Part shown: piece by piece, positions 1 to 12,400 of the stretch
Layout: each line of letters starts with the position of its first letter
Numbering within the stretch: position 1 is the stretch's first letter
From: Saccoglossus kowalevskii
Taxonomy: Eukaryota > Hemichordata > Enteropneusta > Harrimaniidae
Direction of reading: 5' to 3'
DNA: 41,507 nucleotides
Assembly (NCBI RefSeq): GCF_000003605.2
Contig: NW_003105608.1
Span: 25,054 to 66,560, forward strand
Made by a program: the position numbers and the translations under genes
The notes under the pieces: model-generated
What the model saw: the letters and a program-made list of their open reading frames with translations, nothing else
Database searches by the model: none
Told to the model about the DNA's origin: nothing

Positions 1-949
1 GATCTATGCGAGTACTTTATTAACAGATAACACTGAAGAACACAACGCAAGGAATTGTGGTACAACTCATTAATTATACATGACATCATCTCCTCAGCCA
101 ATCAGAAATCACATCTAGTATTATATGACGTGTACAAAGTGAACAAATTAAGTTTATCCTAACACACTGGGTTTTAATTTTGCTCATTTCGCTGACTGAA
201 CACATTATCTAAATGATAAAACCGTGAATTTAAAAATATGATATCAACACTGCTGCTTTTTGTTCTTAAAGCGTTCATCCAGGTAATACTAGTATGCCTG
301 AAATGGTAAATCAGCGAAATTAAAACCCAGTGAAAATTAGTCATTTTACAGTATGTGACAAGGGTACCTGAACTGAATTAAAGTTGTGGAGAAGCTAATT
401 ATTCAGTTCAAGAGTAAATAAACATATGGTCAATCCACCGGGCCAATCAGAGTAACGATATTAAAACGACCGTTTTTAACTGAATGCGAAATATATTACA
501 CATAAATAAACCATAAACCGTTACCAGACAACGTGAACTATTTATTGTAATAATTTCATTTACATATTTCAGCAATATTGCTGTGACGTAAAGGAGGTTA
601 AATTAATGTCGTTTACAGCGACAACAAGCTATTTTAAATGGTGAACGATTACACTAAAATCAAAACAATGTTGTTACTGGAGAAAGGCGTCTGTCTATTT
701 AACCCAATCGCATCACTTCATTACGTTGTCGCTATAGTGTCCGACTTATTGGAATATAGTTAGGCATATAACTAACAGTGATAAAAATATCAGGATATTC
801 GGGGAACATCGGAAGCCCAAGAAATATGTTCTTTTTAACAGAATGTTGGGAATATCATGGACATATAGAGTGACACATTTTTTCTGTTTATTTACAGATT
901 GAACAAGAATCACATTTTTTTTTATCTGGAGCAAACTATTCAATAAACA
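1..949. other. Upstream region of the GT31 gene
   Basis: No coding exon was recognised. A pyrimidine-rich tract ending in TTTACAG at 891-897 is a good 3' splice site 52 bases before the ATG at 950, so the GT31 gene probably has a separate non-coding first exon further upstream. I could not locate that exon or a core promoter. The stretch also holds an inverted repeat (165-332, listed separately). Confidence 0.4.
165..332. repeat. Short foldback repeat, about 168 bp
   Basis: The left arm starts CACTGGGTTTTAATTT at 165 and runs to about 195. The right arm at 311-332 is its reverse complement, with the left arm carrying about nine extra bases between TTTTAATTT and CGCTGA. The size and terminal inverted repeats suggest a small MITE. 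No clear target duplication was identified. Confidence 0.45.
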
Positions 950-3900
950 ATGGTCAGGTCACTATCCACACTTGTCCTACTATTAGCAGTGTGCTGCCTA
1001 TTCAATGTAATCATATTATTATACAGTAACAACCAGTGCAATGGCGGCACTCCGATGGGACACGTGGGACTAGGTGATGCGAATGCAAACCATCAATGGC
1101 AGATGCCAGATAAGCTTCAGGTACATGGTTTCCCAACTCTGGTGGATACCAAAAAGCAGCATGTTGATTCTAACCTAGATGACTCGTATGTAAAGGGCTG
1201 GTCCGAGTTTCAGATTAACGCTCCAAACGCCTGCAGCAGCAAGAAACATATTCAACTCTTGGTCGTAGTCTCTTCAAATATCAATGACAGTAGGTCTAGG
1301 AAAGTCAGCAGAGAAACATGGATGAACGCTTTAAGAACAAAAAGCAGCAGTGTTGTTATCATATTTGCTGTTGGAGGTTCAAACAATGGCGAGGAAGAAG
1401 CAGCGATCAAGTCAGAAAATCATCACAATGGGGACATTGTTCATATAAGGCTTGGCAATAAGTATCAAGATTCCTTAAAAATGATCAGCATTATCAAATG
1501 GGCGGCAGAGTTCTGTCCAAATGCACGATTTTTGTTGAAAATCAGTGACAATGTGATGATTGTCAATGATAATATCTTAAACTATTTGGAACAGAAAGAA
1601 AGTACATGGGTAGCAGAAGGAAATGTTGAGACAATGAAGGAATCTGACCGCGACATAAGGAGAAACAACCACTCACCAGGCAGTGTTGATTCCGACTACC
1701 TTCATTCATACTTACAAACGCCTGTGTATTTACTTTCAATGGACGTAGTTGAGAAGTTATATGCAACATCTTTGTCTGAACAACCAATTCAATTAGAACA
1801 TTTGTTTTTAGAAAACCTCTTGAAGAAGATTGGAATAGTTTCAATAAACCATCCAGGATTCACTCAACGTGAAAGTGCCTTAACATATGACAAGCAGGGC
1901 AATACGATCTGCCGGAACAGGAATAAATTTATATGGCCTGTAAAGGATGCATTCCACATGGCTCAATTAGGGAAAGATCTAGAAAGTATGAAATGTGAAC
2001 AATATTACAAGAAGCATGTAGAAAATGCTCCAGAATCAAAGCATCCAGTGCAGCTTAAAATACTGAATGAATTCTCTTATGATTTTGAAGTAACGCATGC
2101 AACATTATGCGAAGACCAAATGGAACCCATTTTCCTCCTACTTTTGACTATCTCTGATGCGGAATCAGAACTGCATCGCCACGCAATCAGAAACACATGG
2201 GGAGCTGACTTGAATTTGGATCCTGAAAAGACTATTTTAAGGCTGTTTGTTGTTGGACTATCTGAAGATAACAGAGTAAATGAAAGATTACTTGACGAGA
2301 GTGCAGTCTACGGTGACATTATCATCCCTAAAATACAGCAGACGTCTGTGTACAAATCTTTAGTGTTGATGATGTCTTTTAAGTGGGTTATACAGTTCTG
2401 TCCAATGGTGGAGTATGTAATGAAGACTGATGATCATGCATTTCTTAATATGCAGAATATTATGTGGTATTTATACACAGCTCCTTCTTCTAGATTAGTA
2501 GTTGGTGATATACTTGGTAACAAGCGACCAATACGCGAACCCACAAGTCAATGGTACGTTAGCGAAACACTGTACTCATCTACATCATATCCTTATTACC
2601 CAAGTGGTTTAGCTTTCATTATGTCAGGTGACATGGTTAATCGGACATACAATTCTGCAAAACACACACAGCTATTTGTCTTTGAAGATGTTTATATTGG
2701 ATTGATATTGCATAAGATAAGTTTTGTGCCCACATCACATCCAGGATTTGATACCGTGGGTAGTCAGCACTCTACCTGCGATTTGGTACATCTTATGGTT
2801 ACTAGGTGTAGTCGAGTTGATGTACCCTTTTTTATGTATAAATACTTGAGGGACCTGGGGTGGTCTGAGTTTGAAAACTGCACATTGGATAACACGAAAT
2901 TCTCTCATATAAAGTATGTCTCGCATTTCAATGAAAACCAAGAAGTCGGAGATGTGTTTCACCCACATAGTTACAATTTTCTTATCAATCATCCAAACAT
3001 ATGTACTGGTCAAAACGCGAAACCTTTTCTTCTAATCGGTGTACTAACATCACCCCAGAATTTTTCAACCCGCACAGCAATTCGCGACACGTGGGGTAAA
3101 TTCTATGATAAACAAAATAACAATCCATGGCGAACTGTTGTACTATTCCTGTTAGGACTTCCAATAAATAACATTGATCTACAGTTAGCCATTCACGAGG
3201 AAAACAACCGTTATAATGATATCCTGCAACAGGGGTTCTTTGAGAGTTATGACCACTTGGTGTTGAAAAGCCTCATGCTAGTACGTTATGTTGCTGAACA
3301 CTGTCCACAAGCTGTGTATGTACTGAAGATAGATGATGATGTGTTCCTGCATACTGACAACATGGTGACGTTCCTTGCTGGTGCACCCAAACATAATTTC
3401 TATTCTGGTGACCCTTTAGTAGGCACACCGCCTATCAGAAATGTATACAGCAAATGGTACACTCCAAACAACATCTGGCCATTGGATACCTATCCTCCTT
3501 ATTGCACTGGTCCGTCATACGTGATGTCTGGTGATTTAGTTAAAAAGGTTTACAATGCTTCCATGAACACCAGACCTTTTCGATGGGAAGATCTTTATAT
3601 CGGAAATCTCATATCTAATATGGGCGTGGCGCCCTACCCTCACATACATTTTGATATGAGTGGGATATATCGAGATCGTTGCTCTTTACACAAGTCTCTT
3701 GTATCCCACCACAAGTTATCTAAGGACTTCTACAAATATGCTGTACAACTCTCTATGAGCAAGCATAATATTTCCGAATCATGTGGCAGTCAGCCTGATA
3801 CTTATCTGAACAACGTACCTGGTTTCACTTTACAAGGAAGGCGGTGGAATGCGGCAGTCCAACAAAGCTGTAATTCTGCCTATCTTCTCATTGTTGTCTA

Positions 3901-4660
3901 TTCGCACCCGTTCAACACACATGAGAGAAAACTGCAAAGACTCTCTTGGGCTTCATCAGGCATCGTCCTTGATGTCAAAGTGGTTGTACTATTTTTAGTA
4001 CAGAATCATGAAGATGGGATTATACAGAAATATTTAGAAAACGAGAAAACTATGTTTGGGGATATGATTCTGTTTGATTCCACAGAAACAGCATACGTGA
4101 ATAAAACAGGACTTCTACAAAGCCTGATTTGGACGAATTTGAATTGTCAGGAGTTCACGTATGTCATGTATGTTGATGATACTGTCTTCGTGAATATAGC
4201 AAATATTTTAACATTTGTGAAACAACAAGACTCTCCAGACTTAGCGGCTGGTGAATTGAAGTCAGTCATGAGAGAAAACAGTGACTCTCCAATACAACAC
4301 ATTCCTTTATATCTGGACAGAAGAGGAATGATTATGTCAAAATCTATATCAAATATTCTGTATACCATGTCAGGTGTTATCGGGCCATTATCACTTGACG
4401 ACGATGTGTATCTTGGTCTTCTCGCAAGAAAAGCATCAGTATCATTTTTAAATAACAGTGGATTCATCTTTGATGAAGTACAATCACGGACGCGAAAACT
4501 CGTGATTGTAAGTTGTTATGCCACGAGCGTTATGGTGACTGACATGGTGCCGTGGAGTGACATTATAGTGAATAAAATGAATGGTAGGTTTGATAAATTA
4601 AAATGTAACAGTAAAGAAGGCGAGGGCCTTAGAAGTCTAATAGAATACACTGATGATTGA
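950..4660 (+). CDS. Four-domain beta-1,3-glycosyltransferase-like protein (GT31)
   Basis: A single 1236-codon frame encodes a type II membrane protein: residues 5-26 are a hydrophobic signal anchor after a short cytosolic tail, so the rest should face the Golgi lumen. Four Galactosyl_T (GT31) units follow at about 101-300, 393-600, 693-900 and 977-1170. Each has the R-x-(S/T)W start motif, the GD(I/M) strand and the DxD-like site. The DxD position reads ISDN in unit 1 (197-204), TDDH in unit 2 (493-496), DDDVF in unit 3 (795-799) and VDDTVF in unit 4 (1075-1080). The downstream acidic motif is EDVYIG (579) in unit 2, EDLYIG (880) in unit 3 and DDVYLG (1151) in unit 4, and is lost in unit 1. 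Only unit 3 looks fully catalytic. Known family members transfer galactose, GlcNAc or GalNAc in beta-1,3 linkage and are usually 300-420 aa with one domain, so this is about three times longer. Substrate unknown. The start is the first ATG after the anchor's upstream splice acceptor. The coding part lacks introns, unlike the P450 genes. Confidence 0.9.
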   Translation: MVRSLSTLVLLLAVCCLFNVIILLYSNNQCNGGTPMGHVGLGDANANHQWQMPDKLQVHGFPTLVDTKKQHVDSNLDDSYVKGWSEFQINAPNACSSKKHIQLLVVVSSNINDSRSRKVSRETWMNALRTKSSSVVIIFAVGGSNNGEEEAAIKSENHHNGDIVHIRLGNKYQDSLKMISIIKWAAEFCPNARFLLKISDNVMIVNDNILNYLEQKESTWVAEGNVETMKESDRDIRRNNHSPGSVDSDYLHSYLQTPVYLLSMDVVEKLYATSLSEQPIQLEHLFLENLLKKIGIVSINHPGFTQRESALTYDKQGNTICRNRNKFIWPVKDAFHMAQLGKDLESMKCEQYYKKHVENAPESKHPVQLKILNEFSYDFEVTHATLCEDQMEPIFLLLLTISDAESELHRHAIRNTWGADLNLDPEKTILRLFVVGLSEDNRVNERLLDESAVYGDIIIPKIQQTSVYKSLVLMMSFKWVIQFCPMVEYVMKTDDHAFLNMQNIMWYLYTAPSSRLVVGDILGNKRPIREPTSQWYVSETLYSSTSYPYYPSGLAFIMSGDMVNRTYNSAKHTQLFVFEDVYIGLILHKISFVPTSHPGFDTVGSQHSTCDLVHLMVTRCSRVDVPFFMYKYLRDLGWSEFENCTLDNTKFSHIKYVSHFNENQEVGDVFHPHSYNFLINHPNICTGQNAKPFLLIGVLTSPQNFSTRTAIRDTWGKFYDKQNNNPWRTVVLFLLGLPINNIDLQLAIHEENNRYNDILQQGFFESYDHLVLKSLMLVRYVAEHCPQAVYVLKIDDDVFLHTDNMVTFLAGAPKHNFYSGDPLVGTPPIRNVYSKWYTPNNIWPLDTYPPYCTGPSYVMSGDLVKKVYNASMNTRPFRWEDLYIGNLISNMGVAPYPHIHFDMSGIYRDRCSLHKSLVSHHKLSKDFYKYAVQLSMSKHNISESCGSQPDTYLNNVPGFTLQGRRWNAAVQQSCNSAYLLIVVYSHPFNTHERKLQRLSWASSGIVLDVKVVVLFLVQNHEDGIIQKYLENEKTMFGDMILFDSTETAYVNKTGLLQSLIWTNLNCQEFTYVMYVDDTVFVNIANILTFVKQQDSPDLAAGELKSVMRENSDSPIQHIPLYLDRRGMIMSKSISNILYTMSGVIGPLSLDDDVYLGLLARKASVSFLNNSGFIFDEVQSRTRKLVIVSCYATSVMVTDMVPWSDIIVNKMNGRFDKLKCNSKEGEGLRSLIEYTDD

Positions 4661-4778
4661 ATCGAAAGTTATGTGCCTTTCTTATTTCTTATTAAATTTA
4701 TTAATTTTATTAATTCTACTGACATCCAAGTGACAGTCGCCATTTTCACCATAAAAGGAAATTACTACTAGATTGTCG

Positions 4779-4784
4779 AATAAA
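4779..4784 (+). terminator. Poly(A) signal of the GT31 gene
   Basis: AATAAA lies about 119 bases after the TGA stop of the GT31 frame, a normal distance for a short 3'UTR. Confidence 0.6.
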
Positions 4785-6088
4785 GACTGTGAGTTGAAAT
4801 TGAAAATTTTAACAATTTTGTTTAACAGCATGACTAGAAAGTAATACACATAACGTGTTATTACGCCGTTTCAAGTATCCAAAAAATTGACTATTTTATG
4901 ATAGATTATGTGTGGAGTTTCTAGGGATATATTTCAACAGTGCATATTTTACCATATTGAGTAAAATTCTATGTTAGTCGCAAGCATCTATTAAACATTT
5001 ATATTTCATTTTAATATATGTTTTATATTATATTTATGGTTGTTATGTATATTGTTTGGTTGGAATTCAACCACAATGTTATAAGATAAACTCATAAAAA
5101 GAAGTCATACTTACATACATATGTGTCTCAATAGTAAACTAAATAAACTCGATGTTTCAATGTTACAAAATAAGTTTGATCATTGCTGCTTTCTTCCAAA
5201 AATACAAACATATATCACACAAAATAATTATTTTAAATTAAAGTAACTTTCTTTTTCATGCTACTGCTGAAATAGTTCTTCCACCTTTTCTTTCATCATA
5301 GTATTTGTGCACATTTTCGTAATTTTGAACTGAGCAGACACAATTAGACATTGCTTCTAGTTTTGTCAACATTTTCTGAGAATAAAAGCAGGACTATAAA
5401 TGGAACTATTTTGTAAATGGTGCCTTTGGCCCTTAGCTGGTTACCTCATATTGTTCATCTGATACCCAAAACCATTAAATTTAAATAACTTCTAAAGTCA
5501 TGGCTACTCTTTTGGAGGATAATTTTACTCTCCAAACCAACATGGGAATGTTTCAATGTTTCCAATTTTGGCCCAAACATCACCCACGTTAATAGACAAC
5601 ATTTGTATATACTATCACCATGGCAACCAAAATACCATTTTCAGACTGATCGTTAAATGTGTTGTATATACATATCATTTGTCTACAGATTAGTTTTTCT
5701 GGTCTTATACTTTCGTTTTTACATATTATGCATGTGTATTTCGATCGGGTTTGGTGTTGTTTGCATACCATCTTTCAATGTCGATAGGGAAGTAACAATG
5801 AACTCGACCTGTCTTTTGTGAGATCAGTTGTATCACACCCAATTAAATCGACTCACAGAAAATGAGAATAATTCATTTTGCATTATGAATTGTAAAAAGA
5901 AATATATTTTAAAATAACATTTCAACCATTGAAATCGCTATATTTCAAATATAGTATTACTGAGGGTAATACCGATGGCTCTTATCGACGTTAGCACCAA
6001 TTAGCCAGTCATCTCATTTGCAATGTATTCGGGTATATTTTGAAAGCACATATCACGTTGAATCCGACTCATTAATACAAATTACAAC

Positions 6089-6182
6089 ACATTACATTTA
6101 GGATGAATGGCATCCATATTACTCATAATCACAATGCATGTATATTAAAGATGCAATATGGATAATAACAAAATGTAATGTT
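6089..6182. repeat. Small hairpin repeat
   Basis: ACATTACATTT at 6089 and ATCCATATT near 6112-6120 pair with AATATGGAT and AAATGTAATGT ending at 6182. The whole stretch can fold on itself. It may be a decayed MITE. Confidence 0.4.
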
Positions 6183-6210
6183 TGCAGATCACATGACAGT
6201 ATTTTTGATG

Positions 6211-6310
6211 AAAATTCAAAATCACTAATACCACAATACGCATGTGCAGTGACTATTATTGTACGTACCAAAACATCCAGTACGCATGCGTATTAGAGAA
6301 TTTGATTTTT
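6211..6310. repeat. Small inverted repeat, about 100 bp
   Basis: The left arm begins AAAATTCAAAATCACTAATA. The right arm, read in reverse complement, begins AAAAATCAAATTCTCTAATA. Both arms run on into TACGCATG sequences near the centre. This looks like a short MITE next to the preceding hairpin. Confidence 0.4.
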
Positions 6311-6395
6311 AGTCGAACGAATACTCGGATATGAGCTACGAGAACACCGTTTTCAGTCCATGATATATCATAGTCCAATGTATGTATTGATATGC

Positions 6396-6420
6396 AATAA
6401 TAATAATAATAATAATAATT
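6396..6420. repeat. AAT microsatellite
   Basis: About eight uninterrupted copies of a TAA/AAT trinucleotide, just downstream (in gene sense) of the P450-A stop codon and likely in its 3'UTR. Confidence 0.8.
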
Positions 6421-6443
6421 GCATATGATTAAAGTATTGTTAA

Positions 6444-9400
6444 TTATTTCCTTAATGACACAGTAAGTACTATGTCGTTGGGAGGGGTGGTAAAGCCGAG
6501 AAGACCAAGTTTAGGCGGAATCTGCAAGGAAACAAATTAGAAATTCAAAACAAAATGCGAAACAATAATATATAAATAACGTAATATAAGACTAATAATA
6601 TACTTAATGGCGAAAACAAAAATCTTGTTCATTGAATGTGAAAACGTCGAGCGAATATTTTTTTGCCCAAAAATTTTAACGTTCAAATGTTTCTGCTTAT
6701 CTTCAATGTACAAGACATAAACTTCGGTGAAAATATGCAAATAATGAAGCAGATTTCAATCGGCAGTAAACAATGACTACGAATGCGGGAGAAAAGACAC
6801 GCGTCAATTCTCGGCCGAGGTCTCACAGCTTGCGTGAATCTTGCATGCCACCATATATTTGTATGTACACAACATATAAGACGAAACAGAATTGAGTCGC
6901 ACCTCAGTTTCAGCACACGGTTCAAAACTGTATTTTTGCAGAATGCGAACCAATCCAATCTTAGCCTCCATCATTGCAAATCTCATACCAATACACATTC
7001 GTGGGCCCGCTCCAAAGGGAAGCCATGCACAAGAATGACGTTTGGCTTTTTCTTCTTTAGTGAACCTTAGAATTGAAATGAAATTTCTATTATCTCACTT
7101 CATAATGCAAGATTCCTACGAGTCGTGCTGGCTTGCTACAAATTCTCGGTGGCGATAGTGTTCAGATATGTGTTCCTACGTCGATAATAATATGACTCAA
7201 ATATATATTTGAAATTTGAAATTACGAACGACAGTCATTGAGAAATACGTTACTTTTATTTTGACATCATTGAAACGCTTTGTCATTAGAATTTCACTGT
7301 GGTGTAACGTACCACGCCACATTTCCATTACATGTTAAATGTGCCCCTTCTCCGAATTACTCTCTCTGAGCAATGTCATATATCCCTGGTATGTAAATAG
7401 AACATAAAGTACACCACGTACCTTTCAGGAATGAATTTCTCAGGTTCAGGGTAAAGTTCAGGGTCATGGTGAATTGCATAAATCGGCATACATATATACA
7501 TGCCTTTGGGTATATGTAGACCATTAATTATAATATCTTCTGTACACTCACGATCGTACCTAAAATCAACAAATGAACGTCCCCAATATAGAGAACACAC
7601 TTCTAAATGATCAGTAACCCATATCATTGAGTAGTGGGAATTATGATTTCTATCATAGGGTAAAAAAAATATAAACCGATTAAGAGTTAATATTTCCAAG
7701 TAACATATCAAATCTATGTTTAATGTAAGGAGATATGCTACTAAAAGGAATATTTGACATTTTATTTCACAGTGATGAACATATTTGAATACAAAATGAA
7801 GCCATCTTAAAATTTGGGGAAATTGACGTACAATGTTGAGTAGAATGTGCATGGTTAACCATAGGTCATTTTGCGAGGAAAATATAAAAATATAGTTTGT
7901 ATGTAAGCACGTGACGAATGACAAGAAGTGTTATAAAATTTACATAATATTCGTGGATTCACAATAGCAAAATGTATTTTAATTGCCGTTTTGTGCATTA
8001 CGTGTAGTTTTTGGCGCATTACGTATAATTTCTATTTAAAAAAAATGATTTTAAATGAACCAACATGTCATACATGCATGACTAATTTGACTAATTCTGA
8101 AATAATTTATTACACAGAAATGTCACTTTCGATCTCGAGTATATGAGTCTGTATGTGCAGCATCGTGGTCAATTTCCTTGTATATGTAAATGAAATATAA
8201 TTCTACCTTATAACAGGAGGGTACTTCCGGAGTGTTTCTTTGAATACCATATCTAAATAAGGCATCTTGGATATAGCCTCGTAGTTTGGCTGATCGTAAT
8301 CAGCCATAACTCTGTCGATTTCTCCTTGTAACTTCTCTTGAACATCTGGATTGGTGGCTAGATTGTAGGATGCAAAACTCATTGTCGTGCTGACAGTTTC
8401 ATATCCAGCAAAAAAGAAAGTCATTGCCTGGAAGAAAAGAATCTCTATTAAATTTAATAATTCATAAATATCATAATTTTCTTTTTATTTAAATGATGTT
8501 TTTATTGGTTGCGTGTTGTTCCTATCTGATGTGCGGTATTTGTTATTTTACTTACGAAGATTTGATCCCCACGTTCGTTTTTTTTTTATAAACGAAACGT
8601 TCATTAATATATGATTTTGAAACACTATTATCTAATACCAAATAAATAATACTACAGTAACACTTTGTTGACCATGTCAGGTAAAGTTGCATTGTGAATG
8701 AGTAATGGAAAATTAACTTTTGAATATGAATATTAAAGAGCCTTCTAAATTGAGTCAGATTATACAATGAGTTAGGCGTCTTTGTTTGTATACAAAGGTT
8801 ATTTACATTGTAGGTATGTTTTCCGGGAATAAGACCCTTCTGGACCCTCAAAATAAATAGGTGTAAAAGTCAGAGCAGGATATCTACTACTACTACATAT
8901 ATTTTCTTTTTAGATAAAACACTATTATTTCCACATTTGATGTTTCAATTGAGTGGTTCATGTCATACCTGTCCTAACATTTCATCTTCAGACAAGCCTT
9001 TATGAGAAACGCCAGTCAGCAACGTACTACCTTTTACAAACTGTACTTTGAGCACATCGTCTTCTTCGTCTGGTTCTTCTTCCTTGTTTTCAATGTATTG
9101 TTCATACTCGTGATGAGCATTCAACATCAGCTGTAAGAAGTCTACTTTCTGGTATGAAATGAGATGATATATAATCAACATTGGTCAATAAATCTGGAAT
9201 AAAAACGTTCCAATTTTGTCTGCGTATAAGCACCGACATAGGTCACATGACACGTATACACATTCTCATGTTTGACATAGGTCACATGACACGTATACAC
9301 ATTCTCATGTTTGACATAGGTCACATGACATGTGTTCAATGTCAATTAAACATAAAAGTCTTGCCTCAAGATTAACTATTTTTCGTAAAGATAATTACAC

Positions 9401-12400
9401 AGAAAAAAACTAAATTCCTTGGGAATATTTTCGATGAGTAATGAATTACATGTAGTGACAAACAATACAGTCCATCGACCCAATACTGATTATTTGTGTT
9501 GCTATTACGTCATTACTTGAAATATACGTATTAAACCTTAACACACCCGAGTGGAGTCAGGATCCTTGTCTCTAGTTTCAATAGTTTCCTCCAAGACTTT
9601 CACGAAATAATCCATCAACTTTCTCGGAAAACACGAGATTTTGAAGAGCTTCAAAAATGGCACAAATATCGGAAGAAACACTGCAACAGATTATTAAACG
9701 ATATATTATGTTAAACACCAAGTAACCCATATGCGTTTCATCAACATTCAAAAATGACATTGTTGTAGCACACATACGTCATTAGCGTCCAATGTGGGTA
9801 AATAATAAGGAATAATCACGTTCTGAGCGAATATTTTATATTTTCTCCACACACCTTGATAATTTGAGATGAGCTTCTTTTTATTTTAATTTATTTATAA
9901 AAAGCCATTCTCGTAGAGATTATGAAACTCTGAAACATCGGAAATATCAAATAATCGAATATCAAATAATCCCACTTACATAAAATCATGAAAACCGGCT
10001 TGAAGACTGTATGTGCTTTAAATAACCTTTTCACTGTTGTCACAAATGGATGATCAGGTTCGGTTTGAGAACTGAGGTCCATACCAAATCCTGCACCGGC
10101 AATACTGTCTAGCACGTAATACCCATACAGACTGTCAACATGAGAATATAGTTGCTCTATAATTCCAAAACAGCCCAAATGTGGGAAGGTTTGTTTTATT
10201 AAAGTCAAAACCACCGAAATTTTGCCATTGGGATAGCTCTGGGTGTTGTACAAAATTCTGTCGATAACCTGCTGAATTCGTCTAAAGTCCCGACAGGTAC
10301 ACACACAGCAATGAGATTGTACATAAAATTCTGCAGGTACTCGGCAATATTTTGAAACAAAGTAGATAATCGGTTGTTCTGATCTTGCAACATCCAGAGA
10401 AATCCGATCAATGACTAAACTTTGGTGGTTTTCACAGAAATGAATGCAAATTGTAAAAACACCTGTGTATGTATTTAACCTATGGAATCGGCTATCACGG
10501 TACGGTTCGAAAATTGCACTACCTTATTCACTTATACCTAAGCGTGCAGATCGGCGAGTACAAACTGAGACGTTACCACGCTTAAATTATGTATTTTTTT
10601 TAGCTGATTGGAAGGTATCGAAGAATAACCGACGGTAATTATGCAAGTCGCACCCACCTCATTCTTGTGATTTCCATTAGAAGGGTGCATTGGGAAAATC
10701 AATGTTTATCAACACAAATGTCGCACATGCGCAGCGCGACGACCACCGCCCTTTAAGGGGATTGCACTTACTTTTTTATACATTTGAATGACGTCTTGCT
10801 TTGACAATGTTTGTCGAGGTTTTTAACCATATAGTTACTTGCTGAACTTATTAATGGAGCCAACTGAAATATTAACAACATATTCAGATTTGTACAGCAT
10901 ATATATATATCATATATCAAAACAGCGACCGTGTATGTTGTCTTCGTCTACATGACATATAAACAAGGATTGTCACAATATAATCATGCAACGTACGAAT
11001 ATGCGGAATTCAACAGGACTTTGAGGGACTATAAATAAACAGCATGATTTCCCGCGAGAACAGCCCAACCTCTCGCAATAACTAGAATAACTTTGTAAGT
11101 TAAATTCATACTAAAATATAGATCCTTGTTCAGTACACACAACAACAACAACAATATAATGTCTACACTCAGTATCAAATATGGTGAATACACTTACCTG
11201 TTTCATCTTTGAGGCACTAAATGCAGGGGTCAAGGTGTTACGTACGTTTTTCCAGTGTTCGTCAACGAGATTCGGAAGTGCTGAGCTCCAGAGTGTCCCT
11301 TGCAGATTAAATCTCTAGTACAAAAAATGCGCATATCAAGGTAAGTGGGAAGAAAGTATTTCTCGGGTATTTTTCTGCGCTTAAAGCGCGGTAGTCGTCG
11401 CGCTGCGCATGTGCAAGATATATGGGTCTCATATAAACAAACATGGCGATTTTGACTGAGGCGTTTCCAAGCTTTAATTAAATAATTGTCATGTTATTCG
11501 AAGGTTTTTAGGAGTCACCGGCGGTAATCAGTGCATATCGCGCCCAGGTTAAACCTCATACTTGTGATTCCATTTGAAGAGCGCATTGAATTGTGGGAAA
11601 ATCAACGTTTATCAACACAAATGTCACACATGCGCAGCGCGACGACTACCGCGCTTTAATAATGACTGTGCTATACACATTTGATGATGGTCAGTTTAGC
11701 TGAAGTGAGGGAATTTCAACGCCACATTCTCTTCTGAGAGATCGTCATTTCGACATTGAGCTGTAAAGAAATTCAAAATCGAAACATTCGATTTTTCCGG
11801 CAGATGTTCCAACCGCACTTTTTACGCAACACGCGAGATACCCGCAGTGAATTGAAAGTCATCTGTTTAACGTTACGGTTTTCTCAGTTGGTGGATAGAA
11901 TTTGGTTCATTTCGAATCACGAGTACGTGGCTTTGTAAGTTTTTTTGTGATGTACGGATCCGGCTTGTGCATTATTACTATCCAGTCACTGCGTTGTTTG
12001 GTTGCGTGGATGGCAGCGCGTTTGGCTGCCATGGCAACGCGTATTTCAGGTATTTGAGAGTTGGAATCCCATGTTTCATGTGTGCTCGTTTGCATGCACA
12101 ACTCTTAGTGGATAATATATGCGTGATAGTATACATGTATGCCTGCTACTGGCAAACTCTGAGGGTGATCAAAATGGCGGATATGATGACGTACCCGAAC
12201 AAAAATCATGCATACGAGAAACGTGGCGTGGTCTTGTCATTAGTTTTGTCAATATTTAATATCGACTCGTAGAATCATTTATTGTTAATCATTTTACTAA
12301 GACATTATTGCTTACCCTCCTGTTAACAAATGATGAGAACTGTTTGACCATTATCTGTTTACACATCTCTACATCAGCAACTAACAACATTGGCATCCTA

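Larger units (their letters stand above)
4785..6443. other. Intergenic DNA between the GT31 gene and P450-A
   Basis: AT-rich sequence with no supported exon on either strand. The two flanking genes converge here. It contains two small inverted repeats (6089-6182 and 6211-6310) and an AAT microsatellite (about 6396-6420). I did not find a convincing poly(A) signal for P450-A close to its stop codon. Confidence 0.5.

Noticed and set aside
1563-1844. Minus-strand open frames inside the GT31 gene (also 2735-3013 and 4147-4467)
   Set aside because: They are antisense shadows of a strong coding frame with clear GT31 motifs and have no recognisable family.
7560-7924. Upstream extension of the frame containing P450-A exon 11
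   Set aside because: The TTTTAG acceptor at about 7560 and the paralogue exon length of 138 bases place the exon start at 7559.
9235-9330. Possible CRISPR-like array
   Set aside because: Only two and a half contiguous copies without spacers, in a eukaryotic intron; it is a minisatellite.
9181-9375. Plus-strand frame with the peptide repeat IGHMTRIHILMFD
   Set aside because: It is only the translation of the 39-bp minisatellite in a P450-A intron, on the antisense strand.
10140-10411. Minus-strand frames continuing upstream of P450-A exon 7
   Set aside because: Comparison with P450-B shows the exon starts at 10131 after TGTTGACAG; sequence before it does not align with any P450 and lies in the intron.
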